Assembly: GCA_050633465.1 (NCBI GenBank)
Contig: JBOEGO010000011.1
Coordinates: forward strand, 186,001 to 250,000
Length of the DNA stretch: 64,000 nt
Source of the DNA: UBA3069 sp050633465
GTDB lineage: Bacteria > Pseudomonadota > Alphaproteobacteria > Rhodobacterales > Rhodobacteraceae
Direction: 5' to 3'
Below are positions 33,459 through 43,386 of the stretch, one piece after another. The notes below the pieces were generated by a model. The model did no database searches, was not told where the DNA came from, and saw nothing but the letters and a program-made list of their open reading frames with translations. The translations under genes and the position numbers were made by a program. Every line of letters begins with the position of its first letter. The first letter of the stretch is position 1.

Positions 33459-34585
33459 CAGGCATCACCCTGCGCATCCGCACGGGATTTGCCCGATGCG
33501 TTCAACGCCAGTGTCGCCGCCATCAGCCCGTCCAGATCACCGTCCAAAACCCCCGCCGTATCCGAGGTTTCAAAACTGGTGCGCAGGTCCTTGACCATCT
33601 GGTAGGGCTGCAAAACATAGGAACGTATCTGGTTGCCCCACCCGGCATCGCCCTTGTTTTCATGGGCCTCGTTGATGGCGGCATTGCGGCGGTCCAGCTC
33701 CATCTGATACAGCCGCGATTTCAGCGCCTTCATGGCGATATCACGGTTCTGGTGCTGGGATTTTTCCGAACTGGTGACCACGATCCCCGTGGGATGGTGG
33801 GTGATCCGCACCGCCGAATCCGTGGTGTTCACATGCTGCCCGCCCGCGCCGGACGACCGATAGGTATCAATGCGAATATCCGCCGGATTGACCTCGATTT
33901 CGATGTTGTCATCGACCACCGGATAAACCCAGACAGACGAAAAAGAGGTGTGCCGCCGCGCCGCAGAGTCATAGGGCGAAATCCGCACCAACCGATGCAC
34001 GCCGGATTCGGCCTTTAACCAGCCATAGGCATTATGACCCGAGATTTTGTAAACGGCGGATTTGATCCCCGCCTCTTCGCCCGGCGTGGTCGATTGCAGC
34101 TCGACCTTATATCCCTTTTTCTCGGCCCAACGGACATACATCCGCGCCAGAATCGACGCCCAGTCACAGCTTTCGGTGCCCCCCGCACCGGAATTGATCT
34201 CCAGAAAGGTGTCATTGCCATCGGCCTCGCCGTCCAGCAATGCCTCCAGCTCCTTCTCGGCGGCGACCTCGCGCAGGGCTTTCAACGCCTCCTCGGCCTC
34301 TGATACCACCTCGGCGTCGTCTTCCATCTCGCCCAGTTCGATCAGGTCGCAATTGTCCTGAACATCGGTTTCCAGCTTGGTCACCACAGCGATACCATCC
34401 ACCAGCATCTGGCGGTCGCGCATCAGTTTCTGCGCCTTTTCGGCATCATCCCACAGGGTCGGATCCTCGACCCGCGCATTGAATTCCTCCAGCCGGTATT
34501 GCGCGGTTTCCCAATCCATACGCTGCTTGAGCAGATCAATGGATTTGCGAATTTCGTTCACAGCATTCTGGGCATCGGCGCGCAT
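33458..34585 (-). CDS. prfB: Peptide chain release factor 2
   Basis: A 375-residue RF2 that reads UAA and UGA and triggers peptide release. The catalytic GGQ is in SSGAGGQHVNTTDSAVRI. The stop-codon recognition tripeptide reads SPY (RISPYDSAARRHTSFSS) where E. coli RF2 has SPF. The gene is one continuous frame from ATG, so the programmed +1 frameshift of E. coli prfB is absent. Downstream it is coupled to the secreted-protein gene. No autoregulation by frameshifting can operate here. Confidence 0.96.
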   Translation of the reverse strand: MRADAQNAVNEIRKSIDLLKQRMDWETAQYRLEEFNARVEDPTLWDDAEKAQKLMRDRQMLVDGIAVVTKLETDVQDNCDLIELGEMEDDAEVVSEAEEALKALREVAAEKELEALLDGEADGNDTFLEINSGAGGTESCDWASILARMYVRWAEKKGYKVELQSTTPGEEAGIKSAVYKISGHNAYGWLKAESGVHRLVRISPYDSAARRHTSFSSVWVYPVVDDNIEIEVNPADIRIDTYRSSGAGGQHVNTTDSAVRITHHPTGIVVTSSEKSQHQNRDIAMKALKSRLYQMELDRRNAAINEAHENKGDAGWGNQIRSYVLQPYQMVKDLRTSFETSDTAGVLDGDLDGLMAATLALNASGKSRADAQGDA

Positions 34586-34673
34586 TGGGGTGTCCTGACC
34601 TAAGATTTCAGACCCGCGTGATAAAGCGTTTGCGCCCCCGCTGCAAGGCAGGGGCGCGCCGCCGGATCATCCC

Positions 34674-35653
34674 CTAAAACAGGAAATCTGCCGCATCCGG
34701 ATCACCCTTGTTCACGCCGGTCAACCGGATCGGATTTGACCCGTCTGCGATAACCCCATCCGCCCCCGGTTGCAGGCCGGATGCCATGACACCGGCGAAA
34801 TTGCCAAAGGCCGAAACCCCGCGCAGCACATCATCCCCCTCGCCACCCTATACCGCGTGATTGCCTGCCTGCCCGATCAGATCGTCGTTGCTCGCCAACC
34901 CGACAATGCGGTCAAAATCCAGCGTGCCGACCAACACATCATGGCCCGCGCCGATTTACATCGCGGTGATGCGGCTGGCATCCGATACCCCCGTCAGGAT
35001 GAAATGCCGCCCGTCAATTTCCACCAGATGCAGGGCATTGGCCCCGTTCAAAAACCCGTCGCTCAGGCTTTGCGGTAACGCCATGCGGCCGTCGGATTCC
35101 AGCGAAACCACCGCCGCATTGCCTGAACTCCTGACAGCGACCACCACACACCGAACACCCTTGACCTCCAACATCGGATGGGCGCCCTTAACATTACCCG
35201 CCATGATGTCGTAAACGGTGACATTGCCCAAATACACATTGCCCACAAACGAAAACTGCCCCCCGGTTCCTGTCGTGGCGCTGATCTGGAAACTGCTCAC
35301 TGCGTCACTGTCCAATGACGGCACCAACAGGCATCGCTTGTTAGCAACGTGAACGATGCGCCATTCACCCGGCCCGTTCATCAGATTGCTGCCACCATCG
35401 TATCTAACTGATACATATAAATATATTGTGCCATTGCTGACCCTGCTGCCGATATGGCGCGCGCCGTATAGGTCCGGTGATACTGTAAAATCAACCACGG
35501 AATCCCAATTGGAAAATCCGCCGGATTTGACCAGCCCGTGCGATTGGGTTAGGCTTTCACACAATCAAAGGATGAGAAAATGGATCAGCGCGACCGGTAA
35601 TCCGGCACTTGCCCCTGAAACGGGCCGCAGAGTCAGGTAAACGACGTGACCAT
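34674..35653 (-). pseudogene. Decayed RTX-like calcium-binding protein gene
   Basis: A single reading frame across this span is broken by stops at 35565-35567 (TGA), 34956-34958 (TAA) and 34848-34850 (TAG) before its final stop at 34674-34676. The only ATG with a good ribosome-binding site (AGGAG, start at 35653) is out of frame with it, so a frameshift is also needed. Translating through the stops gives a coherent protein of about 325 residues: LTLRPVSGASAGLP, NWDSVVDFTVSPDLYGARHI, GTIYLYVSVRYDGG, then IGAGHDVLVG, NDDLIGQAGNH and GGEGDDVLRG. The G-G-x-G-x-D repeats are RTX nonapeptides that bind calcium in type I-secreted proteins. The intact family is a Rhodobacteraceae surface or secreted protein. 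No type I secretion genes lie nearby. Confidence 0.8.
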
Positions 35654-35694
35654 TCCGTCTCCTGCCCGCCATTCCCTTGATTGAAAGACACCCA

Positions 35695-36477
35695 ATGCAA
35701 AAACTAACCGGAAAAACCGCCCTGATTACGGGTGCGGCCCGCGGCATCGGTGCCGCCATCGCCCGAACATTCGCACAAGAGGGCGCAGAGGTCATCGTGA
35801 CCGACATAAACACCACCGCAGGTCAGGCCATGGCCAACAGCATCAACGCCATATTCGCCCCGCTGGATGTGGCCTGCGAAACCGATTGGCACAGCATCGC
35901 CACCCGCTTCCCCGCCATCGACGTGCTGGTCAACAACGCGGGCATCACAGGGTTCGAAACCACCCCACCCCCCGCACATGACCCCGAACATGCGCAACTT
36001 GCCGATTGGCGCGCAGTGCATGCGGTCAATCTGGATGGCACTTTTCTGGGGTGCCGCTATGGCATCGGCGCGATGCGGGGCAAGGGCACAGGCTCGATCA
36101 TCAATATATCGTCACGGTCCGGCATGGTCGGCATCCCCATGGCCGCAGCCTATGCCGCATCAAAGGCAGGCGTGCGCAACCACACCAAAACCGTGGCGCT
36201 ATACTGCGCGGCGCAGGGGCTGGCGATCCGCTGCAATTCGATCCACCCCGCCGCCGTGCTGACCCCGATGTGGGATATGATGCTGGGCAACGGGCCGGAC
36301 CGCGCAGACCGCGCCGCCGCCATGGTCGCCGACACCCCCCTGAAACGCTTCGCCGACCCGTCCGAGGTCGCGGCCCTGGCCCTCTTGCTGGCAGGGGACG
36401 ACGCCACCTATATCACAGGGGCCGAACTGACGATCGACGGCGGCATCCTTGCCGGTTCCGCCGCCACACCGGGCTGA
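35695..36477 (+). CDS. Short-chain dehydrogenase/reductase
   Basis: A 260-residue classical SDR. NAD(P)-binding TGAARGIGAAIA at the N-terminus, the structural NNAG (VNNAGITGF), catalytic Ser in INISSRSG, Tyr-x3-Lys in YAASKAG. The D in VTDINTT at the end of beta-2 favours NAD(H) over NADP(H). Substrate unknown. The ATG at 35695 gives the normal start; a TTG six codons earlier is possible. Convergent with mrcA. Confidence 0.93.
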   Translation: MQKLTGKTALITGAARGIGAAIARTFAQEGAEVIVTDINTTAGQAMANSINAIFAPLDVACETDWHSIATRFPAIDVLVNNAGITGFETTPPPAHDPEHAQLADWRAVHAVNLDGTFLGCRYGIGAMRGKGTGSIINISSRSGMVGIPMAAAYAASKAGVRNHTKTVALYCAAQGLAIRCNSIHPAAVLTPMWDMMLGNGPDRADRAAAMVADTPLKRFADPSEVAALALLLAGDDATYITGAELTIDGGILAGSAATPG

Positions 36478-36624
36478 AAACGGCCCGAACATCCACACGA
36501 AACGGGGGCGGCAGGGCATCCAAACCCCGCCGCCCCGCGACCACAAACCCCCTAAGCCCGCCCTGACAGGTGATTTCACCCCCCTGACGCAGGCCTCCCG
36601 CCACAGGGACAGCACACCGCCCTG

Positions 36625-36648
36625 CCTTCATTGTTCTGAAAATACCTG
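36625..36648 (+). repeat. Dispersed repeat, type B
   Basis: Copy CCTTCATTGTTCTGAAAATA-CCTG in the convergent gap between the SDR and mrcA genes. The GC-rich right half seen in other copies is missing. Confidence 0.65.
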
Positions 36649-36665
36649 AAAACCAACAGCAGCCG

Positions 36666-39188
36666 CTAATACAACCCGCCCGAACTCAGCGAACCGAAAC
36701 TGGCCTTTGGCCCCACAACGGCCTTCTTGCCCGTCGAAGTGGTGACCTGCTTGCCCTGCCGCCCGCCGATCTCCTCGACCAATGGCAGGTTGGCGCCCAT
36801 GGCAAACCCGCCGTCAAAGGTGATGCCGAACACCGGCTCTTCACCGTCACGGAAATACTCGGCCACAACATGATCGCCGCTGGCATCATCCGACAGACGT
36901 GCGCCGGTGAAACGGTCGATCTTGATGAAATGCCCGCCCGGCGGCACACGGAATTTACCGCCACCGTATTTCTTGATCGCCTGCGACATGAACCGCTGGA
37001 ACACCGGCCCGCACATGCCACCACCCGACGCCCCGCGCCCCAATGACCGCGGCGTGTCATGACCAATGTAACAGCCCGCCACGATCTTGTTGGTGAACCC
37101 GATAAACCAGACATCCAGCGCATCATTGGTGGTGCCGGTCTTGCCCGCCACCGGCACCGGCAGATTGACGTATTTGCTGGCGGTGCCGCGCTCGACCACG
37201 CCGCGCATCATGGATGTCAACTGATAGGCGGTGATCGCATCCATCACGCGATCACGGTTGGATACAATGCGCGGCCCCTGCCCTGCGGCCAACATCGGAT
37301 CAGCGCAATCGACACAGGTGCGTTTGTCATGGCGATACAGGGTATTGCCGTAACGGTCCTGCACACGGTCCACCAATGTTGGCTCCACCCGCTCGCCTCC
37401 ATTGGCGAACATGGCATAGGCCGCCACCATCCGAAACAGAGTCGATTCCTGCGACCCCAGCGAATTGGCCAGAAACGGCTTCATATCATCATATACGCCA
37501 AACCGCTCGGCGTAATCCGCGACCAGATCCATGCCCACCTCCTGCGCCAGTCGAATGGTCATCAGGTTGCGCGACCTCTCGATCCCCGTGCGCATCGGTG
37601 TCGGGCCATAAAACCTGTTGCTGGCGTTCTTGGGCGTCCACATCCCCTGCGGCGTGTTGATTTCAATCGGGGCGTCAATCACGATGGTCGCAGGCGTATA
37701 CCCGCTGTCCAAAGCCGAAGCATAAACAAACGGCTTGAAGCTCGACCCCGGCTGGCGCATCGCCTGCGTGGCGCGGTTGAACACCGAATGCTGATATGAA
37801 AACCCGCCCTGCATGGCGATCACACGGCCGGTCTGCACATCCATCGCCATGAACCCGCCCTCGACCTCGGGCACCTGACGCAGGGTCCAGCGGATGAACG
37901 CACCCGACCCGTCCTCGGCCATACGGCGCAGATGCACCACATCACCCACCTTGAAATTGGCGGCGAAATCACCCTTGATCCACGAAATATCCTTGCGCGG
38001 AATCACAAACGGCTCTGCCTCGGTTTCGGTGACACCCTCGATCCCGACACGCATTTCCTGATCGCCAATCGCCAGAACCACGGCCACATGCCAGGGCGAT
38101 TCCAGATCAATATCGCGCGCAATCGTGACCTCGGACAGGGCCTTGCGCCAGGCTTCCTCGCTGCCCAACTCCGCCGGATCAATGCTCTGGCCTGTGCCGC
38201 GCCAACGTCCGATACCACGGTCATAGCTTTCCAGCGACCGGCGCAACGCATCCGCCGCAATCACCTGCATTTCAGGGTCAATCGTCGCCCGCACCGTCAT
38301 CCCCCCCGAGAAGAACTCCTCCTCGCCGAAATCCTTGGACAACTGCCGCCGGATTTCATCGGTGAAATAATCACGCGGCTGGCGCGCGGTCTGATAGCTC
38401 TCGAAATCGCCGTTCTGCACCGATTTCAACGGCAATTCGCGCTCGGACCGATACACCGCCTCCTCGATAAAACCGTTCTCATACATCTCTTTCAGCACGA
38501 AATTGCGCCGCTTGGTCACGCGATCCTTGCGCCGCACCGGATGAAACTGCGACGGCGCCTTGGGCAAACTGGCCAGAAACGCCGCCTCATGCGGGGCCAG
38601 CTCGGCCAATGTCTTGTTGAAATAGGTCTGCGCCGCCGCCGTCACCCCGTATGAATTCTGCCCCAGAAAGATCTCGTTCAGATACAGCTCCAGAATCTTG
38701 TCCTTGCTCAGGGTCTCCTCCAGACGGGTCGCCAGAATGATCTCCTTGATCTTGCGCTCGGCCTTGCGCTCCCCCCCCAACAGGAAATTCTTCATCACCT
38801 GCTGGGTGATGGTCGATGCACCGCGAATGTCGCTGCCACCCGATTTCACCGCATCAATACCGGCACTGATAATGCCGCGCATGTCATAGCCCTTGTGGGT
38901 GTAAAAATTCTTGTCCTCGGCACTGACAAAGGCCTGCTTTACCAGATCGGGAATATCCTCGATCGGGGTGAACAACCGGCGTTCGCGGCTGAATTCGTCA
39001 ATGATCTGCCCCTCGCCCGAATAAATCCGGCTGATGGTGGGCGGGGTATATTGCGCCAGACTTTCGTGGCTGGGCAAATCGCGGCCATAGATCGAAAACA
39101 CCGCACCAATCGTGGCCGCCAGAACGAACAGCCCCAGGGTCACAGCGGTGAAAATCGCCCCCAGAAAAGACAGGATAAATCGGATCAA
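36666..39188 (-). CDS. mrcA: Penicillin-binding protein 1A
   Basis: An 840-residue bifunctional peptidoglycan synthase. N-terminal membrane anchor (about 3-32), glycosyltransferase domain GT51 with SAEDKNFYTHKGYD, GASTITQQVMKNF, KIKEIILA and ELYLNEIFLGQNSYG, then an OB-like insert, and a transpeptidase domain with SxxK in QPGSSFKPFVYAS, SRN in ERSRNLMTI, and KTG in VAGKTGTTND. All catalytic motifs are intact. Length is normal for PBP1A. amiC lies upstream on the same strand, 137 bases away, a common pairing of wall synthesis and cleavage. Confidence 0.97.
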   Translation of the reverse strand: MIRFILSFLGAIFTAVTLGLFVLAATIGAVFSIYGRDLPSHESLAQYTPPTISRIYSGEGQIIDEFSRERRLFTPIEDIPDLVKQAFVSAEDKNFYTHKGYDMRGIISAGIDAVKSGGSDIRGASTITQQVMKNFLLGGERKAERKIKEIILATRLEETLSKDKILELYLNEIFLGQNSYGVTAAAQTYFNKTLAELAPHEAAFLASLPKAPSQFHPVRRKDRVTKRRNFVLKEMYENGFIEEAVYRSERELPLKSVQNGDFESYQTARQPRDYFTDEIRRQLSKDFGEEEFFSGGMTVRATIDPEMQVIAADALRRSLESYDRGIGRWRGTGQSIDPAELGSEEAWRKALSEVTIARDIDLESPWHVAVVLAIGDQEMRVGIEGVTETEAEPFVIPRKDISWIKGDFAANFKVGDVVHLRRMAEDGSGAFIRWTLRQVPEVEGGFMAMDVQTGRVIAMQGGFSYQHSVFNRATQAMRQPGSSFKPFVYASALDSGYTPATIVIDAPIEINTPQGMWTPKNASNRFYGPTPMRTGIERSRNLMTIRLAQEVGMDLVADYAERFGVYDDMKPFLANSLGSQESTLFRMVAAYAMFANGGERVEPTLVDRVQDRYGNTLYRHDKRTCVDCADPMLAAGQGPRIVSNRDRVMDAITAYQLTSMMRGVVERGTASKYVNLPVPVAGKTGTTNDALDVWFIGFTNKIVAGCYIGHDTPRSLGRGASGGGMCGPVFQRFMSQAIKKYGGGKFRVPPGGHFIKIDRFTGARLSDDASGDHVVAEYFRDGEEPVFGITFDGGFAMGANLPLVEEIGGRQGKQVTTSTGKKAVVGPKASFGSLSSGGLY

Positions 39189-39324
39189 AACAGCAGGCCC
39201 CCTTTGCTTGGCGCTTCCTTACACGCGCGGGCGACGCGGGTCAAAACACCTCTGGGTGACTGATGGGCCGATTTCCGCCCGCGCACAGGGGTGAAAATGC
39301 CCGCGCTGTTCCCCGTTGCCCGCA

Positions 39325-40569
39325 TCATTGCCGCACCAACCCCCTCAACACCACATCCTCGGCGGCCCATGCCCGTATCCCGTCACGCAACGCCCCGGCA
39401 AACCGCACCCGCCATCGCGGATCGCGCAGATTGGCCAGATCACGCGGGGATGACATGAACCCCAGTTCCAACAAAACCGACGGAATATCCGCCGCCTTCA
39501 ACACCGAAAACGCAGCACGCCGGATCGGGCGCGAATTCACCTCGACCTCGCTGGCCAACAGCCCGTCAATCAGGGCCACGCTCAACCGCTCGGCCCTTGG
39601 CTGGGTCTCCTGGCGCGCCAGATCCATCAAAATGCCCGCCACCTGATCATCCTGCCCGGTCAGATCGACCCCCGCCAACAACTCGTCACGGTCATGACGC
39701 TCCGCCAACTGGGCCGAGGCCGCATCCGTCGCCTCATCCGCCAGCAAATGCACCACCGCCCCATGGGCGCGCCCCTCGGCCAATGCATCCGCATGCAATG
39801 AAATGAACAAATCCGCACCCGCAGCATGGGCAATGGCAATGCGCCGCTCCAGCGATACAAATGTGTCATCCTCGCGGGTCAGGATCACGTCAAACAACCC
39901 GCCCCGCGTCAGAATATCCTTTAATTCGCGGGCAAAACGCAGCATCAGATCCTTTTCCGAAACGCCGTCGCGCTCGGCGCCCGGATCAATGCCACCATGG
40001 CCGGGGTCCAATACGATCACCAAACGGTCCGATCCGGCCAGCTTAGAGGCCGCATCCGCAGGCACATCCACTGGCACGGGCAAATCCCACGCGGGGTCCG
40101 CCGCCACACCTGTCTGCGCCGCCATGGCCTCGGCGCTGGCCATATCCAACCGCACCGACAATGCCGCCGCACCGCTCTCGGGCGACACCCGCATCCCCGC
40201 CGCGCCAATCACCATGGGACTGTCCAGCTCCAACACCATGCGCGACCAGCCGGGGCGAAACGCACCATAGCGCAACTCCGTCACCCCGCGCACCGCATCC
40301 GCACCCGAACTGTCCAACCCGCGCCAGTCGACCTCGCGAAAATCCATGATCAGACGCGGCGGATTGTCCAACATCCACGCACGCCACGGCACGCCCTGCG
40401 TCAGCGCCATGTCCAGCGTCACATCCGCACGCGTCCCGCGCAACTGCACCCCCTGCGGCCCCACACGGGCCAGGGCACCAAACCCCTGATCCTGCGCCTG
40501 CACCACCACCGGCCACGCCAATACCAGCGCCGCAATCCATGCCAAAATCCTGGCCAAAAACCTGCTCAT
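39325..40569 (-). CDS. amiC: N-acetylmuramoyl-L-alanine amidase with AMIN domain
   Basis: A 414-residue periplasmic amidase that removes stem peptides from peptidoglycan, usually at division. Signal peptide (about 1-25), AMIN septal-targeting domain (about 40-140, PPRLIMDFREVDW), and Amidase_3 domain from about 180: zinc ligands in LDPGHGGIDPGA, SLHADAL, with the catalytic Glu in VLLELGFMSS. Activation by EnvC/LytM-type factors is known for the family; the M23 protein at 12161 is one candidate in this genome but is not linked here. The gene is followed by mrcA. Confidence 0.94.
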   Translation of the reverse strand: MSRFLARILAWIAALVLAWPVVVQAQDQGFGALARVGPQGVQLRGTRADVTLDMALTQGVPWRAWMLDNPPRLIMDFREVDWRGLDSSGADAVRGVTELRYGAFRPGWSRMVLELDSPMVIGAAGMRVSPESGAAALSVRLDMASAEAMAAQTGVAADPAWDLPVPVDVPADAASKLAGSDRLVIVLDPGHGGIDPGAERDGVSEKDLMLRFARELKDILTRGGLFDVILTREDDTFVSLERRIAIAHAAGADLFISLHADALAEGRAHGAVVHLLADEATDAASAQLAERHDRDELLAGVDLTGQDDQVAGILMDLARQETQPRAERLSVALIDGLLASEVEVNSRPIRRAAFSVLKAADIPSVLLELGFMSSPRDLANLRDPRWRVRFAGALRDGIRAWAAEDVVLRGLVRQ

Positions 40570-40669
40570 CCGCTCTTTCCACTTGGGGGCGTTTGACCCA
40601 CCCTACCCCATGCCGGACGGATTCGCACACAGAACAAAACAGATCCCGAAACAGACCCCAGAACCGGCC

Positions 40670-40705
40670 GCAAAACTCAGTGCAAAACTCAGTGCAAAGC
40701 TCAGG
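40670..40705 (+). repeat. Tandem repeat, 3 x 12 bp, upstream of amiC
   Basis: Three units of GCAAAACTCAGT, the third with two changes (GCAAAGCTCAGG), about 100 bases before the amiC start in the amiC-aminotransferase gap. The copies could vary in number between strains. Confidence 0.8.
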
Positions 40706-40721
40706 GCACCCCCCCACCCCG

Positions 40722-40750
40722 CCTTTCATTGTTCGCCAAATACCTTCGCC
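40722..40750 (+). repeat. Dispersed repeat, type B
   Basis: Copy CCTTTCATTGTTCGCCAAAT-ACCTTCGCC, just after the 3' end of the aminotransferase gene (which runs leftward and stops at 40767). Confidence 0.7.
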
Positions 40751-40766
40751 AAAGGCACAAACCCCC

Positions 40767-41921
40767 TCAAACCAACCCGCGCCCCGCCATGAATCGCTGC
40801 AAGCGCAACAAACCCTCGGCGATATCGGCACTGGAACGCGCATAGGAAAACCGCAATGTCCCCGCCCCGCGATCCGCATCAAAATCCAACCCCGGCGTGA
40901 CCGCCACACCCACCTCGCGCAAAATATCCGCCGCCAGAACACGGCTGTCATCGGTGATATGGCTGACATCGGCATATACATAAAACGCCCCGTCCGGCGG
41001 CGCGATGCGATCAAACCCCGCACGCGGCAACCCCTCTAACATCAACCGCCGGTTTTCGGCATAAACCGCCAGATTGCCCTGCAATTCACCACCGCAATCC
41101 ATCGCGGCCAAGGCCGCGACCTGACTGGCATGGGGCGGGCAGATGAACATATTCTGCGCGATGCGTTCAATCACCCGCACATGATCATCCGGCACCACCA
41201 TCCAGCCCACACGCCACCCCGTCATGCTGAAATACTTGGAAAAGGAATTGATCACATAACACGCGTCCGAAATCTCCAACGCCGTGACCGCCTTGGCCTC
41301 ATATTCAATGCCATGGTAAATCTCGTCGCTGATAAAGGCCGCGCCGGTTTCATCACAGGCCCCCATCAATCCCGCCAGTTCATCCCGCCCCAACATGGTG
41401 CCAGACGGGTTCGCGGGCGATGCCACCAACAATCCGGCCAGATCCTGCCCCGCCAGATCACCCACCACCGGCTGATACCGATGGGCCGCCGCCGTCTCCA
41501 ACATCACCGGCTGCAAATCCAGCGCCTTTAATATCTGGCGATAGGACGGGTAACCGGGCGCGCCAATGCCCACCCGCTCGCCCGCATCAAACAACGCCGT
41601 GAACGCCAGAATAAACGCCCCCGAACTGCCCGGCGTCACCACAACGCGCCGCGGATCCAGATCCACATCATACCATTCGCCATACATCCGCGCGATGCGC
41701 GCCCGCAACGCAGGCAGGCCCAACGCCACAGTATACCCCATGGCATCACCGCCCTGCATCGCATCCGCCAATGCGCGCCGCGCCGCCGCAGGGGCCGGGG
41801 TCGATGGCTGCCCCACCTCCATATGGATGATATGACGCCCCGCGTCCTCGGCCGCCCGTGCCGCCTCCATCACATCCATCACAATAAAGGGATCAACCGC
41901 CCCCCTGCTTGAGTTCCGCAT
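40767..41921 (-). CDS. Class I/II pyridoxal-phosphate aminotransferase
   Basis: A 384-residue fold-type I aminotransferase of the AspC/AatA-like group. PLP lysine in the NSFSKYFSMTGWRVGW segment, the cofactor-binding Asn in SPANPSG, and Asp/Tyr in SDEIYHGIEY. Substrate not assignable; possibilities include aspartate, alanine or aromatic amino acids. Start at 41921 (MRNSSRGAVDPFIVMD) by family N-terminus; a longer frame to 42020 overlaps the divergent M48 gene. Divergent from the M48 protease with a gap of about 90 bases. Confidence 0.9.
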   Translation of the reverse strand: MRNSSRGAVDPFIVMDVMEAARAAEDAGRHIIHMEVGQPSTPAPAAARRALADAMQGGDAMGYTVALGLPALRARIARMYGEWYDVDLDPRRVVVTPGSSGAFILAFTALFDAGERVGIGAPGYPSYRQILKALDLQPVMLETAAAHRYQPVVGDLAGQDLAGLLVASPANPSGTMLGRDELAGLMGACDETGAAFISDEIYHGIEYEAKAVTALEISDACYVINSFSKYFSMTGWRVGWMVVPDDHVRVIERIAQNMFICPPHASQVAALAAMDCGGELQGNLAVYAENRRLMLEGLPRAGFDRIAPPDGAFYVYADVSHITDDSRVLAADILREVGVAVTPGLDFDADRGAGTLRFSYARSSADIAEGLLRLQRFMAGRGLV

Positions 41922-42010
41922 CTTTTGCCCCCATCCTGCCACCAATTCGGCGCCCCCTTCCGGGGGTCGCATCCTCGGGCGACAACAACAGCGAAACAGG
42001 GCAAAGGTCA

Positions 42011-43360
42011 ATGCGGGCAATCCTCTCCTACCACCTGACTGTGCTGGCGCTGTGCCTGACCGTGATCACGGCCAGCCTGACCCCCGCCCGCGCCACCACC
42101 CTGATCCGCGACGCCGATATCGAATACGCATTGCAAAAACTCGCAGCCCCCATTCTGGCCGCAGCAGGCCTGCCGCGCTCCACCCGCGTGCTGATCATTT
42201 CCGACCGCACGCTCAACGCCTTTGTGCTGGATCGCGGCCATATCTTTATCCACTCCGGCCTGCTTTTGCGCATGAAAACCCCCGCCATGCTGCAATCGGT
42301 CATCGCGCACGAGGCCGCGCATATCGCCAACGGCCATATGACGCGCCGCCACGCCAATATGGCCCGCGCCAATACGATCTCCGGTCTTGGCATGGCGCTG
42401 GCCGTGGCCGCCGCTGCCGCCGGTGCCAACCCGCAGGCCGCAGGCGCCGCATCCCTTGGCATCGCCGGATCGGCACAACGGGTGTTTTTCGCCCACACAA
42501 GAGCCGAAGAAAGCGCCGCAGACGCCGCAGGCATCGGCTATATGGCCCGCGCCGGTGCCGACCCAAAGGCGTTCGAGGAGGTGCTGAACATCTTTCGCGG
42601 CCAGGAGGTGCTGGCCGAAACCCGTCAGGACCCCTATGCCCGCACCCACCCCCTGTCACGCGACCGCCTGCGCGCCGTGCAATCGCGCGCCGCCACCGCC
42701 AAACCGGGCAAACCCGACCCGCAGGCCGCCTATTGGTATGCCCGCGCCACCGGCAAACTCTCGGCCTACCTCAATGCGCCCTCATGGACCTTCACCCGCA
42801 CGGGCCGCAAACTGGCCAATGACGACATCACCCTGATGCGGCAGGCCGTGGCATTTCACCGCGCCTCCGATACCAGAAACGCCCGCGCCGCAGCGGCGAA
42901 ACTGGTGCAACTGCGCCCCGGTGATCCGTTTGTGCATGACCTGCACGGGCAAATCCTGCTGGAAACCCGCGATGCCCCCGCCGCCGCCCGCGCCTATAAA
43001 CGCGCCGCCAGTCTGGCCCCCGATAACGCGCTGGTGCTTGCGGGCTATGGCCGTGCCCTGCTGGCCGCAGGCAACCCCCGCGCCGCCCTGCCGGTGCTGG
43101 AAAAATCCCGCGCCCGCGACTTTCGCAATGCCGCCGTGCTGCGCGATCTGGGCACCGCCTATGCCAAATCGGGGCAAAACGGCATGGCCTCTCTGGTCAC
43201 CGCCGAACGCTACGCCCTGCGCGGTGATATGAAAACCGCCCATACCCACGCCACCCGTGCCCTGGGGCTGCTGCCACGCGGCGCCCCCTCTTGGCGGCGC
43301 GCCGAAGATGTGCAAATTGCAGCCCAGGCCGCGCTGAAAAACCTCAAACGCCGTAAATGA
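42011..43360 (+). CDS. M48 family metalloprotease with TPR domain (BepA-like)
   Basis: A 449-residue periplasmic protease. Signal peptide (about 1-28, ends ARA), then the peptidase: zinc motif HEAAH with a downstream glutamate in TRAEESAADAAG, and an active-site-plug-like segment. The C-terminal third is a TPR array (about 300-430; AARAYKRAASLAPDNALVLA). BepA-type enzymes degrade misassembled outer-membrane proteins such as LptD. Followed 26 bases later by a DsbA-like gene, so a periplasmic quality-control unit is likely. Confidence 0.9.
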   Translation: MRAILSYHLTVLALCLTVITASLTPARATTLIRDADIEYALQKLAAPILAAAGLPRSTRVLIISDRTLNAFVLDRGHIFIHSGLLLRMKTPAMLQSVIAHEAAHIANGHMTRRHANMARANTISGLGMALAVAAAAAGANPQAAGAASLGIAGSAQRVFFAHTRAEESAADAAGIGYMARAGADPKAFEEVLNIFRGQEVLAETRQDPYARTHPLSRDRLRAVQSRAATAKPGKPDPQAAYWYARATGKLSAYLNAPSWTFTRTGRKLANDDITLMRQAVAFHRASDTRNARAAAAKLVQLRPGDPFVHDLHGQILLETRDAPAAARAYKRAASLAPDNALVLAGYGRALLAAGNPRAALPVLEKSRARDFRNAAVLRDLGTAYAKSGQNGMASLVTAERYALRGDMKTAHTHATRALGLLPRGAPSWRRAEDVQIAAQAALKNLKRRK

Positions 43361-43386
43361 TGCCTAGATTGATGAAAGTGACCTGA

